From the NCBI GenBank assembly GCA_006538405.1, contig BJKQ01000002.1, positions 434,001 through 498,000 on the forward strand: 64,000 nucleotides of DNA. The letters run 5' to 3'. Source of the stretch: Hansfordia pulvinata (lineage: Eukaryota > Ascomycota > Sordariomycetes > Xylariales). A program made the position numbers and the translations under genes. Below the pieces are notes generated by a model, which saw nothing but the letters and a program-made list of their open reading frames with translations, made no database searches and was not told where the DNA came from. Every line of letters begins with the position of its first letter. Positions within the stretch are counted from its first letter, which is position 1. Below are positions 1 to 11,838 of this stretch, piece by piece.

Positions 1-961
1 GGTCAACGTGGGGGCGTCGGTGACGGTGACGTTCGGCCCGCTCATCGTCGGGGGCTTGGGCGGCTACGACAAGTACGCGACGTCCCTGCTCAACATGCCC
101 TTCGGCGCCCTGCAGCTCGCCGTCATCCTGCTGTCCTCCTGGCTGGCCCAGCGCGCCCGCCTCAAGTCCCCCGTCCTGGAGCTCCTCGTCGTCCCCGTCC
201 TGGCGGGGCTGGCCATGCTCTACGCCCTCGACCGCGAGGACCCGGCCAACCGCCCCGCCCTCCTGGCCGCCTACTACCTCCTGGCCTTCCTGTACGGCGC
301 CAACCCGCTCGTCGTCTCGTGGATCGTCGCCAACACGGCCGGCGCCACCAAGAAGTCCGTCGTCCTGGCCCTGTACAACGCCGCCTCGGCCGCGGGCAAC
401 ATCGTCGGCCCCCTGCTGTTCAGCAGCGCCGACGCCCCCGCCTACCTCCCCGGCCTGAGGGCCGTCCTGGGCGTCTTCGCCGCCCTGCTGGCCGTCGTCG
501 CCGCCCAGGCCGCCGGCCTGTGGGCCCTCAACCGCCGCAACCGCCGCCGCCGCGTCGCCGCCGGCAAGCCCGCGCGCCTCGGCGACGCGTCCATGGCGCG
601 CCGCGGCGGGGTCGGCGTTGGCGTTGGCGTTGGCGTCGGCGTTGGGGTCGAAGGCGAGGGCGGGATCGGCGACGAGGGCGGGAGGAGGAGGAGGAGGAGG
701 AGGAGGAGGAGCGAGAGCAGGGCCGGGACCGCGGGCGACCACAAGGCGGGCGTGGAGCAGGTCGAGGACCGTGACCACGGCGCTGGCCCCTCGTCGGCCT
801 CGGCGTCGGGGTCGAAACCGGGGCCAGAGAGTCGGGCCGCCGCCGTCCTCCGCCGGCTGGGAGCAGGCGAAAGCACTGGCGACGGCAAGGAGGTGAACGA
901 CGACGACGACGACGACGACCCGACCGACGCCGGCAACGACGAGTTCCTGTATATTTACTGA
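1..961 (+). CDS. MFS transporter, DAL5/allantoate permease-like, C-terminal part (5' truncated by window edge)
   Basis: The frame is open from the first bases, so the start lies outside the window; the GTG at 8 is internal. The visible part holds about six hydrophobic segments, matching TM7-12 of a 12-TM major facilitator. The polar linker with RARLKSP and the WIVANTAG..KKS segment are typical of the fungal anion:cation symporter (DAL5/allantoate permease, TNA1) family. Members import allantoate, nicotinate, vitamins or similar organic anions across the plasma membrane; the substrate cannot be read here. The protein ends NDEFLYIY, a close match to the aromatic acidic terminus common in this family. 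Between the last helix (RRNRRRR) and that terminus lie about 130 residues of low complexity: Val-Gly repeats, Gly-rich, Glu/Arg-rich and an Asp run. This tail is much longer than usual and is encoded by microsatellite-like DNA. Family call firm, substrate unknown. Confidence 0.85.
   Translation, partial: VNVGASVTVTFGPLIVGGLGGYDKYATSLLNMPFGALQLAVILLSSWLAQRARLKSPVLELLVVPVLAGLAMLYALDREDPANRPALLAAYYLLAFLYGANPLVVSWIVANTAGATKKSVVLALYNAASAAGNIVGPLLFSSADAPAYLPGLRAVLGVFAALLAVVAAQAAGLWALNRRNRRRRVAAGKPARLGDASMARRGGVGVGVGVGVGVGVEGEGGIGDEGGRRRRRRRRRSESRAGTAGDHKAGVEQVEDRDHGAGPSSASASGSKPGPESRAAAVLRRLGAGESTGDGKEVNDDDDDDDPTDAGNDEFLYIY
603..712 (+). repeat. Microsatellite-like repeats inside the MFS C-terminal tail
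   Basis: GGCGTT/GGCGTC hexamer repeats (about 609-648) encode a Val-Gly run, and a GGA-type trinucleotide run (about 682-712) encodes Glu/Arg-type low complexity. The reading frame stays open through both. Confidence 0.8.
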
Positions 962-1790
962 TCGGGAGCGTCGGCACCAATGGATAGGGTCGCGCCACGG
1001 TGCTGGGAGCAGTGGAGGCTCAGGGGAGGGCAACGGCTTCTTGCTGCTCACTTACCAACGGGAATATGGCTCAGACGAGTATGAGGACTTGATGGACAAT
1101 ACATCAGTCAGTTGCCTCCGAGCCGGAGCTCCGTGCGACGTTCGCGCCCATGTCCCCAACTAGAAAGACCGTACGATCACGCATCGATATCGCTGGCTGC
1201 GATTTTATGATTGTGTGGAAACGTCAGTCACTTCTCGGCGATTGTACGAGTGCCCGCAACCCGCAAAAGGGGTGGGGGGTCCGAGCGCACTGCCACATGC
1301 CCTCGCCCTCCCCTCTCTCCCCACCTGGCCGGACTTTTGGAGAACCGACACTCCTTCACGGAGTGTTAGCAGTAGAGAGGGAGGCCCGCCCACCGAGCTC
1401 CCCAATCACCCGGAGCAAAAGAGAAGAGGGCCCGACGATATAACCGTACCAGAAGCCCGCAATCTGCCGCTCGTCCCCATGGTTGCTGTGAGACACGAGA
1501 TGCTGGTCAGTACCGAGCAGGTGACCGGAGAAAAGGAAGAAGAGGAGGAGCCAAAAAAAAAAAAAAAAAAGGGCCAGCCCCTGCTCCATTGTCAGCCCGC
1601 AGGTTCACTCATGCTTCCCAGCTGCATGCGCGCGTATATCACAGGGAGAAGAGATAGAGACAGAGACAGAGAGACAGACGCGCCACAGCGGGGAAATCGG
1701 ACAGGGCAGGCAGGGCACGCACGGATATTTTCAACACGTTTGTTGGGCGGTGGGGTGGTACTCGTACGCCCTTGTTCTCTGTGTCACCAC

Positions 1791-1828
1791 CCAACGGTCG
1801 CCAACGGTCGCCAACGGTCGCCAACGGT
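1791..1828. repeat. 10-bp tandem repeat, unit CCAACGGTCG
   Basis: Three perfect copies followed by a fourth that ends GC instead of CG. Non-coding context. Confidence 0.9.
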
Positions 1829-2284
1829 GCTTTGCCTGGCTCGCCTGTCAGAGTCCGAGCCCCGAAGCCCCCTTGGTGTGATGTCAACCCGGGCAGGTGA
1901 TGTGTAGTAGGTAAGCAGGCAGGACTTTTTCCAATGGTTGGTTGGTTGGTCGGTTGGTTGCACCGGCCGCCGTGCGCTCTGCGTTCTAGGCCCCTCCTCT
2001 CCGTCACCCCCCCGCCGGCCTGCCGTCGTCATGTCTTGCGACCGACGTCGTGGTTGGTGGCTTGTCGTGGCGGCGTCTTCTTTGTGTCTCTGCTTCTCTA
2101 TCTCTCTTCTGTCTACTTTTACATGCTCGCAGCCCTGCATTGACTGCCTGCGGGGGGCTGAAAGAAGTGCGTGTTCCCGGCGCGCGGTTCTGTCACATAG
2201 CTTACTCACTGCTGGGATGGTTCCCACTGCGACCGGAGCCGGCCCTCAGCTTGGCTTTTTTTTTTTTTTTTTTCAAAAGGGTCT

Positions 2285-2285
<1 letters not shown>

Positions 2286-2325
<40 letters not shown>
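2286..2325. repeat. (CA)n microsatellite
   Basis: Almost pure CA dinucleotide tract just after a T homopolymer. Confidence 0.95.
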
Positions 2326-2327
<2 letters not shown>

Positions 2328-4078
2328 ACAAGCAAGCCTCGCTGGCCTAGCCCTCTTCCTGTATAATGTATGCCGTATGTATGTCTGGCTCGATAATGAA
2401 GTCATAATATCCAAACGACAGGGCCCCGCACGCGGCTAAGCTGGGATGGACCGCGCTGGTGTTCCCCAGATGTCGGACCCGATCAATCCTCTCCGTCCAA
2501 GAGGCCGGAACCATCCTGTTGGTTCGGGAAAACCGGGGAGAGGGGCCTGGCTACCTAATCTACGTGCCTACCTGCGCGGAAGGGAGTGGAGGGGAGGAGG
2601 GAGCACCAGCTGGGCGGAGAGCAACGAAAGGCCCAGCTGCTGATCTATCACCGCCGGAGAGAATCCAGCGTGATGCCTGCCTTGTAGAAAGATGACGGCC
2701 TTGTCCTCGACTTCGCAAGCGGAACGAAACGAGCGAGCAAACCAGGCAAGCCAGAATGACCCAATCCCGCTCGGTTGGTCGCTCGCTTTCTCGCTCGCTC
2801 AATTCCCTCCTTCTCCGGGCTTGTCCGTCTCGTCCTTTTTTCCTTGCTCTTCTCCCTTTCACCTGTGGCCTGACGTAGAATGGCACACCGAGCTGCACAG
2901 AGGGAGGGGGGGAGCCTACAGTCACTTTCCCACGGTGAAGAAGCGCGCGTCTGTTCTGTCGAAACCGGCCAGGACCAGTGGAGAAGAAGAGCCAGAGGCT
3001 GATAGGTTGGCGTTGTGCTCTGCGCTCGCTTGTGTTGGCAGGTAGAAGAAGCACCGTAGGTAAGGTGGGCAACAGGGGAAACAAAAAAGAGCGACCAGCA
3101 TTTGAACTGTGGACAATATGCTGCACACTACCTACCTATCTTACATCATGCATATGTACAAGGCGTGTTCTCACATAATCATCAATGTCCGAATATCATT
3201 GCAGACTGACGTACGTACGCCTAACGCACGCATTTTGCGCCTACCGGCTGGTGGGTAGGCCACCCGCCGGCTGGATTTTTGCGGGTGCCGTTGCCGGGTG
3301 TTCCCCCTTTTTTCTTCTTCTTTTTCTTCTTCTTCTTCTTCTCATTTATTTCGTTTATGTTGCCGGTCCTTGACCTCCCCTAACCCTGCCCCCACACAGC
3401 CGAGGTGATATGCAGCATGCAGATGACGGGCCGCGTCATTGGACACAATTTCCGGCGCGCAACCCCGCCCGTTGTGCGAGGGCCGCCGCGGGGCAGGTTT
3501 TGGAACGGTGGCGGCGCTGGCTCGCTCTGCGTGGAGGTGGGGGATGGTTTGTTTATTTCGTTCATCGCGGCTTCGCACATCAGGGCTCGGCAGGTGGAGA
3601 GAGAGAGGGAGGGAGGAAGGGACAGCAGAGGCGGGGAGGGGATATGATGATGATTCCCACAGCGTTTGTTCGGTCCGGGGCTCACTCGCCAGGGTCGGCT
3701 TCGCGAACGGGAGGGGCAGATGCCGCGCGGGCCTCGAAGAGTGTGATGGGAGGTGATGAGGGTCGGTATAGCGGCTGTGCGGGAGGAGAGGGGGGGGGGG
3801 GGGGGGGGCAAGGGATGAGACGTCCCATGGAATATTCCGCAGTCCTGAAGCGTTGCTAACACGGGGAAGCGGCTCGCCGCCGGAACCAACACGCAGCCCG
3901 ACGGACCAATCCAACCCATGGCGACGGGGTGCGTGGGGGAGAGAAGGGGGTGGAAGGGCAGTATGAGATGTAGGTAACAGTGGGCATGCCATGGAAGAAA
4001 AACCATATAGCCGAAGCCAAGCTGGATGCAACCCGTAAGCAGTCGAGCAGCAAAGGAAGCCAGCCAGCCACGTAGCTC

Positions 4079-4081
<3 letters not shown>

Positions 4082-4116
<35 letters not shown>

Positions 4117-4126
4117 GTCTGTCTCT
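4082..4126. repeat. (CT)n/(CTGT)n microsatellite
   Basis: About 16 CT units passing into CTGT units. Confidence 0.95.
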
Positions 4127-6567
4127 GTAAACGGCAGGCAGCTCGTCCCGGAGCCTCGCTCACCGGCTGTCGCCCGCTGTCACATAGCCCGATGTATTCG
4201 TACAGGCCGCACGCCCCTGCGGGTGATGTCGCAGCACGCCGGTACGGGCAGACAGACTTGCAGATACCCGTGAGCGCCGCCTCTTCTTTCCGCACGCATG
4301 GCCCCCGGGGGCCACGTCGTCGTCATGGAGGCTGCTTACCGGGCTGGGGGATCAACCAAGATCGCTGGAAGCCCAGGGGAAGCGGGAGCGGGGTGGAGGG
4401 AAGGGAAGGCGTCTGTCTGCCCGGACTTTGATCACACTCTCTCTGCCCTTTGTCTTCTGGCGTCCCTTTGCCAGGTCAGGTGCCTGGCTCCGGTACGTGA
4501 GCGGAGATCTGCGACCAAGCGCGGGCCTGCCAAGAGAAGGAAAAAAAGAATGGTTGCATGCCGTGTCATGTCACGCCACGGGCAGCATGACAAGGAGGAG
4601 GGGAGGGGAGGGGAGGGGAGGGGCTGAGGGGCGGGCACGGGTTCCGGGTACTCGGTTGACGGCCGATATTATCTTTCTTTCACTGGCACTACCGCACTGT
4701 CAGTCACATACATAGCCGTCGACCCTGACTGCGGCCTGGCCACCCGGGCATGGATGCGGTTGAAGAGGTGCAGAGAAAGAAGGGGCACCTCGAAGAGCCG
4801 GGCACAGATGCGGGAAGATAAGGTATGCAAGGTATGTAAGGTATGCAAGGTCAGGTAAGGTAAGGGAGGGGGGTTCGAGAGCGGCACGGCTCGCTCTCCC
4901 GTGGGAAAAGGGCCCTACTAACCACTTAGTTACCACTACTCGGACGCAGTAATTATCATCTAGACCTATATGCAGAGCTCAGGGCAGCCTCTTTCGGGCA
5001 CCACACAGCCGCGTCCCGTCCCGGTTTATACTGCTTCCGGCTGGACAGCACAGATCCCATACCCACACGGCCCAAAACCCTCACGACCTTCTGCAGCGAT
5101 GAGGCAATGCGGCATCGCGGCTTGGCCCCTTCCTAACGAGCAGAACAGCTTCTTGCCGAGCAGAGCAGCTTCTTGCCGGAGAAGTAGAGACGACAGCGAG
5201 GGTCTGCGGCGCGGGCGAGTGCCAGGCTCACCGCACCCACAGGCGGCACGGCTTGCACCGTACGAGGAAAATATACCAGGGGGTGGGTTGATCCATGGAT
5301 GCCCATTTGCCGCCCCGCCCCTCCTTCTCTTCTTCTCTGAGAACCCAGACGATCCCTTGAGACCCCGGCGATCCGGACCCCTCTCCGCCGCCGACACCTC
5401 GCGCCAGCGAGCGAGGCTCTCCCCAGCCCAGCCCTCCCAGCGATGCCCCATCGGTCCGACGAGCAGACACGGACGGGGATAGCGCGCGAGAGAGAGAGAG
5501 AGAGAGGGTGTGTGTGTGTGAGAGAGAGACAGCAAGAGAGCCATGGACACGAGGCCCCGGGAGCCTCGTGCCGTGGACTCGCAGAGAACCCCGGGGCCAG
5601 AGCAGCAGTATACGAGTGCTCCTTATCCTGCGCGACGCGGCGCGGTGGAGAGCCAGCAGTGAAAAAGCCGTGCAACCAAGCAAAAAAAGAGGAAGCAAGT
5701 AAGAAAAAAAAAAAAACATAGAAGAGAGAAAAAACCGTTATTGGGAGAGGGGCCGCCCCATCCCAAGGATCCTTGTCTGCATCTGCATGCTGCGTCTATC
5801 CCGTACGCCGCGCTCGTAGTGGTTTGTCGCGCGCACATACGATACGGATGCGCGTACGAGTTAGTGGGCACCACCACCACCCCCCAGCCCGTTTCTGGGG
5901 CCCAAAGGATCGGACGTTGGCGCCGCTGGGTCCCGGACAGGGGGGGGGAGGCACGGGGGAGGGTTCCCGCGTCGTCCCGGGGCGTCCTGTATTTGGATCG
6001 GTGCCGTAGCGGTTCTGCGAGGTCGGGAACGGCTTTTTCTTTTCCTTCCATCTTCTTTTTCTTCTTTTTGTTATGTTATGTGGGCAATATTGGATGTGAG
6101 CAAGCACCACACGCGAACCCAACCCTCGCCTGTAATAAGGTACGCGAATAAAGTCAGTTACACGAAATCAACGTACGGGCAGCGGCAGTGGGGAGCAAGT
6201 AGAAGCCGCAACTGCAGAGAGGGCAGCAGTGGGAGGAAGAGGAGGAAGAGTGACAGCGGAGGACAAGTCACGTCACTGGGTCGCCAAGTCGTGAGAGGAG
6301 GCGGACCGCTGGGAGCTTCCCTCTCTCTCTCTGTGTTTCTGTTCATGTTTCTCGTCCACGTCCACCCCAACCCCTGCTCTCTCGGACGCAGACCGGATCT
6401 CCCGAACCGCAGAGTCGACGACGCAGAGGCCCAGATCAGGCCAGAAGACGGCGGGCTAGCGCACGAGGTTGGCGATGGCCGCGTGCTCCGTCTCCGTAGA
6501 CTGGCCGACCGCATGAACATCCCTGCATGCCGACTCCGTAATTCTACATGAGGTGGCGAGGCGACAT

Positions 6568-6764
<197 letters not shown>

Positions 6765-7070
6765 GAGACGGCGAGAGTGGCGACGTCGTGGCCGGCCAGC
6801 CAGCCGTCCACGTCTCTCGCTGTCCGTCACGGCGTCGAGCTGCCCTTTCTCTCCAACACCCCCCCCTTTATCGCCCCGTCTCTCTCACCATCCATCTTCC
6901 TCTCTCTACCGACCCGTACCTCTCCTGCCTTCTCCTGGCTTGTCGCTCGGATACTGTCCTCTGCATGTCGTCGTCTGGGCGCAGCACCTACTGTCCTCTC
7001 GCTTCCCGTCCTCAGCAAGTCCCCAAACTTGAGCTGTCATCTTGCCCAATACAACAGGGCCGCCCACGGC

Positions 7071-7078
7071 TATATAAA
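7071..7078 (+). promoter_or_regulatory. TATA box upstream of the small gene at 7684
   Basis: Perfect TATATAAA followed about 30-70 bp downstream by a long CT tract (7110-7147), a common arrangement at filamentous-fungal transcription starts. It predicts a leader of about 550-580 nt. A possible 3' splice site (GCTTTTCAG, ending near 7191) lies in that leader. Confidence 0.5.
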
Positions 7079-7640
7079 GTTGGAGTAGGCTCGGGCTGCC
7101 GAGGCTGCTTCTTATTTCTCTCTCTCTCTCTCCCTCTCTCTCTCTCTGACACGCGCCAGACTCTGAACCCCAGATTCTGATTTGCTTTTCAGCCGCCCTC
7201 TCCCGGCAGCACGGCGCAACCGCACGCCTGTTTCACGTCGCTTAAAGCCCGCTCTATTGCCCGGCCCGCGTCTGGAGCCGCAGCAGGGCACCTCACACAC
7301 ACCTGCTCCCCTTTTTTTTTTTTCGTCAGCTCTCTGCCGCCCGCTGGCTCTGATCTCCTTCCACCCCCTTTTCTTAATTCTTGCGGCGCGCATACACACC
7401 CACAAGCACACCACAGCCCGCCGCCATTCAGAGCTGGTAGCAGAATTACAAGCCAGCCAGCTAGCCAGCCAGCTGCCTGCCTCCTAGACGCCCGTCCAAG
7501 GGCCGCGCCACGCCCTTATCACGGAACTGTACTTTTAAACGAGAGGAGGGGAAAACCACAGGTCGGAAAAAGAAGAGGGGGAAAGGGGGGAAGACAAGCG
7601 GCCCCGAAGGAAGAAAGAGGAAGGAACAAGAATCACATCT

Positions 7641-7671
<31 letters not shown>

Positions 7672-7683
7672 GAGAGAAAGAAA

Positions 7684-8082
7684 ATGCCAGGAGTATCGCC
7701 GCCACTATCCATCCGCGGAGGCGGCAGCAGCAGCAGTGGCGGCAGCGGAGCCAAGAGGACGCACGACACGTACCGCCGGGGCTCGGAGGGGGGCGGCTCC
7801 TCCTCCTTCGGCTCCGGGTCCGGGTCCGGTGTCGGCGGCGGCGTTGGCAGTGAGGATCACGACCGGGGCACGGACCCGCGGTGGAGGGAGGTCAACGAGA
7901 AGTGGCGCAAGCGGTTCGACGCGTGGCGGCGGGCGCTCCCGGGGGCCAAGGGGGAGCGGCGCGACTTCTTCGAGGACGGGATGGACCAGTTCAACGAGGC
8001 GCGCGACGCCGCCGCCGACCCCGGCGCGCTCGAGGCCCGCTTCGAGGCCATCATCGCCGACCTCGAGGAGAAGAAGGACTGA
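7684..8082 (+). CDS. Small hypothetical protein, Gly/Ser-rich N-terminus and charged helical C-terminus
   Basis: 132 codons in one exon. Residues 1-57 are Gly/Ser-rich with a short basic patch. Residues 58-132 are charged, Trp-containing and predicted helical (WREVNEKWRKRFDAWRR, then an acidic stretch ending in EEKKD). No signal peptide, membrane segment or known motif is visible. Support comes from the TATA box at 7071 plus CT tract upstream, an ATG in good context (AAAATGCC), and an amphipathic C-terminal half that does not look like repeat-driven translation. Against it are the short length, the long leader, and high GC, which makes spurious open frames frequent. I do not recognise the family. 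Confidence 0.5.
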   Translation: MPGVSPPLSIRGGGSSSSGGSGAKRTHDTYRRGSEGGGSSSFGSGSGSGVGGGVGSEDHDRGTDPRWREVNEKWRKRFDAWRRALPGAKGERRDFFEDGMDQFNEARDAAADPGALEARFEAIIADLEEKKD

Positions 8083-10254
8083 GAACTTTGATCTTGGGGG
8101 AGGGACACACTCGTGGGTGGAGAGAGAAAGGGGGCGGTCAAGGTGTGTTGGGGTTCGGACTCTGGGCGGGAGTGAGAACTTGAGGTTGCACGGAGTGATT
8201 CGCCTGGTTGAACTCCTCTCTACTCATTCGTGTCTTTCTTCTTCTTGAGGCCTTGTGCCCTCTTTATTTTTTTATTTTTTTTTCTCTCTCTCTCGGGCAT
8301 GAGCAACAAGTGACTGCAGATACACGGGCGAATCTCATGCCTGATGGAGCGAACTGTACACGCAGGGCTGAGAAATTGCGGTAACGGCGATATGGAAATG
8401 AGGCACCGGGGGAGGGGCCGGGGGATGGAGAAACGATCTTGGGCCCCAGTCCCTTTTTTTGGGTCTTGCGTCTGTTCTGGGAGCAAGACGGTGAGCGATT
8501 CTCCGGGATGTCTTTTAATACCTTACCAGCCACTAATGAGATGCACCCGGAAGCATCGGCCTTGTTTGGACTCTTCGGCTACGGGCATCGCCTCTCATCG
8601 CTCGTGATACTGTAGACCAACCACTTAGTAGTACGCTGTGGCGACCGTTTTACTGGCTCAAGGTGGTCACTACTGGCGTCTGGGCGATCAGACCGAGTAG
8701 ATAACTTCCAGGTCAAGGTCGGCCGGGCTATATCGGAGCTGACAGTGTGACTGAGGGGCGAAGAGGGGCCCATGGCCGCCAAACAAGTCTACGTCAACGT
8801 CGATGTCTTTTCTTTACTCTTGGGGTCCAGGGATAGGGTTGACGAAGGGGGGGGGGGGCTCGGACTGCGAGAGCTGTGCGAGTGTGAGAAGAACCCATTG
8901 ACTTGTTGAGCCTCACTGCGTTGGTGGAAGACGGACGTTGATAACGCAGAGGTTGTCCGCCGAGCCATCAGCAGCTATCCCACGCAACTAACTCGGTGGC
9001 GACCCTCGAGCACAAGACTCGGCCGCATGGCTCCTCTTAAATATCCCGAGCCGATACAGAGAGGGCTAGTGCATGAGTTTTGAGCCGCGTTTCTGGAGTA
9101 TCGTATGCTGTCACATCAGTTTAGTTGCCGTGCCCGAGTGCTGCAGTCCACGCTTGGGGCGGATGCGGTACGGCAGGTCCTTTTCCCAACTGCACACGAT
9201 CGTGAGAGCATCGAAACAGAAGCTCACGCGATGTCGATGGGAGTGGACAGAGACTGCCGATCGTTCGATCAGATAATAAATTGGCGTCTCTAAATGATGA
9301 ATAAACAATTGAGGGCATTTGCCCGTGGAAGTGTCAATCATGGTAATTGGTCCGTAGCCGAATGCAAGGTGATGATAACTGTTCCCCTTAATTGCACGGT
9401 CGGATGAGTCTGGTCCTGCCCAGCCCCCCCCCCCCCCCGCCGGCCACTCTTTGAAAGACCGTACTGTGCGGGCTCAGGCCAGTCGAATCATGATTTCAAC
9501 GACCGTTACTGAGACGAGTCTAAACCCACAACAGAGACTAAAACAATTCAATTCACTTGTCGCTGATATAACGTGCAGTATCCCAACAGAGTTAGCTGAT
9601 GCCCGACTAGCCCAGATACGGAGATACGTACCCGCCAAGCCCTAAGAGAAAAGTCTGCACCTGGTCGACACTCCTCGTCCGCCTGGCCACTGTCAACTCT
9701 TCCTCCTTCACTTTTCCCTTCCCCCAAACAGGCACGCGCTTCCCGACCAAACACAGCTGACGACAGCTGCGGTGCATCACCGTCGCGACCAGTCCGGCAT
9801 CGCCCATCCCGACTGCTCACCACCAAGTGCCAGCCAGCAGGCGGCCCAGCTCCCCCATCGAGAGAGTCGAGAATCCATCGCCTCGGCCTCGCCCTCCCAG
9901 CTGGTAACACCCAGGCGTGCCTGCCCGCCGTCGCCACCTGCACCTGCACCTGCCTCCGCCCTCGCGCGCGCGAGCGGCAGCCGCAGCCCATCCCCCACGC
10001 CGCCCCTGCCCGGCGCTGCCCGGCGCTGCCCGGCGCTGCCACTGCAGTCGCGCCAGCCCATCCCGACTGGCACCTGCCTGTCGCAGCCTCTCCCGCCGCA
10101 CCTGCACCTGCACCTGCCCTGCCTGCCCCGGTCCCGGCCCCGGCCCCGGCCTGGCCCGCATTAGCCCGGGCCCGACCGTCCCGGCCGGCGCACCTCCACC
10201 GGACGCCCCCGGTTTTCCGGTCCTCCCCCACCCCTCCCCCTCGCCCTCCCCACC
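8083..10254. other. Intergenic region, no supported gene
   Basis: Contains a 12-base G run (8847-8858) and a 15-base C run (9424-9438). The last 600 bp is a C/CT-rich leader for the gene at 10255. The middle (8500-9600) is less GC-rich, but I see no coding pattern. Confidence 0.5.
10011..10040. repeat. 10-bp tandem repeat, unit CGGCGCTGCC
   Basis: Three perfect copies in the presumed 5' leader of the gene at 10255, flanked by CACCTG-type near repeats. Confidence 0.9.
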
Positions 10255-11838
10255 ATGAAGACCGGCATACAAAAGCCCCCCGGCGGCCGCCCCTCCAAGG
10301 TCACTAAGCCCTCCACCGGCGCCGTCCCCCGCCCCCGGAGCTCCCGCCGCCCCAACACCGCCGACCTTCTTGCCGGCCAGGATGCCGACCTCGACCCCCA
10401 CACCCACCTGCACACGGACGATGACCCCATAGCCGACGACCCAACCCAAGACGTCGACATGACTGTCGACCCCGGCGAGGCCCCCGACCCCGCGGACGTC
10501 GGGGTTCCCGACGACCCCGACCAAGACCCCGGCCATGTGGAGGAGCACCAAATGGCCGACCACGACCAGGTCCACGACCCCACGCACGACCAGCAGGTCG
10601 ACGTCCACGTCCCTGATCAGGACCAGCTGCAAGACCAGCTGCAGGAGCAGGACCCGGATCAGTTGCAGCACCACGACCCTGATCAGCATCAGCATCAGCA
10701 CCAGCACCAGCACGACCCTCACGACCCTACGCAACACCAGCACCACGAGCTGCATCACCACGAGGACCACCAAGACTACAAAGACCACGACCCGTCAGTC
10801 GACGTGCACCACCACGATCCCCATGACCCTCACAACCCCCACGACCCTCATGATCCTCACGACCCCCACCACCAGCAACAGCAGCAGCAGCACGACCCCA
10901 GCCAACAGCTCGACCACCAGGACCCCCACCAGCACGACCACGACCCCAACGGCATGCACGCGACAGCGCCCGACTTCAACGCCGCGGCGGCGGCCGCCGC
11001 CGCCGCACAACAGCAGCTGGACGTCGCCAACATCCTGCGCAGCGTCCAGAACCCCCACGAGCACCCGGATCTCGGGGGACCCACCGGGGTGGAGGAGAGC
11101 GTCGGCGGGGACAGCTCGACGGAGATGCTGGCGAACCAGAGCGGGTACGACAACGTGGTCGTGGAGAGCGCGCTGGCGAAGCGGCTGGCGCGCGAGCCGG
11201 GCATGCGGCTGGCGCAGCAGCGGCGGCCGGAGCAGAGCCTGAACCTGGGGCGGCGCAGCAACGTGGAGGCGCTGTTCGCGCACATTGCGGGGGAGCTGGC
11301 GCCGGTGCCGTGCAAGAACTGCCACAAGGGCCACGGGCCGTGGAACAGCTGCGTGGTGGTCGACGGGCAGATGTGCGGGAGCTGCGCCAACTGCTGGTTC
11401 AACGCGTCGGGGGCCCGGTGCTCGTTCCACGAGACGCGGAACCCGCAGGCCCACGCGGGCCAGGTGCTGTCCAACGACGGCCTCGGGGGCTTCCAGATGC
11501 CGGCGGTGCCGGCGCAGGCCATGGCGCCCTTCAACTTCGCGTCGGTGCCCGCCTCGGCCGACCCCGTCGTCCGCTTCACCGTCGAGCGGGCCATGGCCGA
11601 GGTCCGCGGGGCCGACCGCAAGACGCGCCACATGCTCATGGTCGAGGCCGCCGCCCGCCAGCTCGCCTTCCAGATCACGCAGTACGAGGACGTCGTCCAG
11701 GACGAGCAGCAGCACCACTCCTCGGCCCACACCACCGTCCCCGACCAGCAGCCGCCGCCGCCGCCCCAGCAGCAGCAGCAGCAGCAGCAGCAGCATCACC
11801 CGGGGGGGCCCGTGATGGACGACCAGGAGGCACCATAG
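10255..11838 (+). CDS. Asp/His/Gln-rich protein with a DUF3716-like seven-cysteine motif
   Basis: 527 codons, single exon. Residues 1-40 are basic (GRPSK and RPRSSRRP motifs, possible DNA-contact or nuclear-import signal). Residues about 40-235 are an extreme Asp/His/Gln/Pro region with DPHDPH-type repeats and poly-Gln. A short Ala run follows near 242-255. Residues 353-389 carry Cys353, 356, 366, 374, 377, 380 and 389 (spacing C-x2-C-x9-C-x7-C-x2-C-x2-C-x8-C), with GHGPW after the second Cys and ANCWF before the last. This resembles the fungal DUF3716 cysteine domain, probably metal-binding, function unknown. Residues about 425-480 look helical, followed by a Pro/Gln/His tail. No signal peptide or TM. 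An intrinsically disordered nuclear factor is a reasonable inference. The start is the first in-frame ATG after a CT-rich leader. Confidence 0.8.
   Translation: MKTGIQKPPGGRPSKVTKPSTGAVPRPRSSRRPNTADLLAGQDADLDPHTHLHTDDDPIADDPTQDVDMTVDPGEAPDPADVGVPDDPDQDPGHVEEHQMADHDQVHDPTHDQQVDVHVPDQDQLQDQLQEQDPDQLQHHDPDQHQHQHQHQHDPHDPTQHQHHELHHHEDHQDYKDHDPSVDVHHHDPHDPHNPHDPHDPHDPHHQQQQQQHDPSQQLDHQDPHQHDHDPNGMHATAPDFNAAAAAAAAAQQQLDVANILRSVQNPHEHPDLGGPTGVEESVGGDSSTEMLANQSGYDNVVVESALAKRLAREPGMRLAQQRRPEQSLNLGRRSNVEALFAHIAGELAPVPCKNCHKGHGPWNSCVVVDGQMCGSCANCWFNASGARCSFHETRNPQAHAGQVLSNDGLGGFQMPAVPAQAMAPFNFASVPASADPVVRFTVERAMAEVRGADRKTRHMLMVEAAARQLAFQITQYEDVVQDEQQHHSSAHTTVPDQQPPPPPQQQQQQQQQHHPGGPVMDDQEAP

Noticed and set aside
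1791..1828. CRISPR-like short repeats
   Set aside because: The copies are contiguous with no spacers, and the window is a eukaryotic genome.
10795..11799. Long minus-strand frame opposite the DUF3716-like gene
   Set aside because: It is a Val/Leu/Arg-rich antisense shadow of the Asp/His/Gln repeats.
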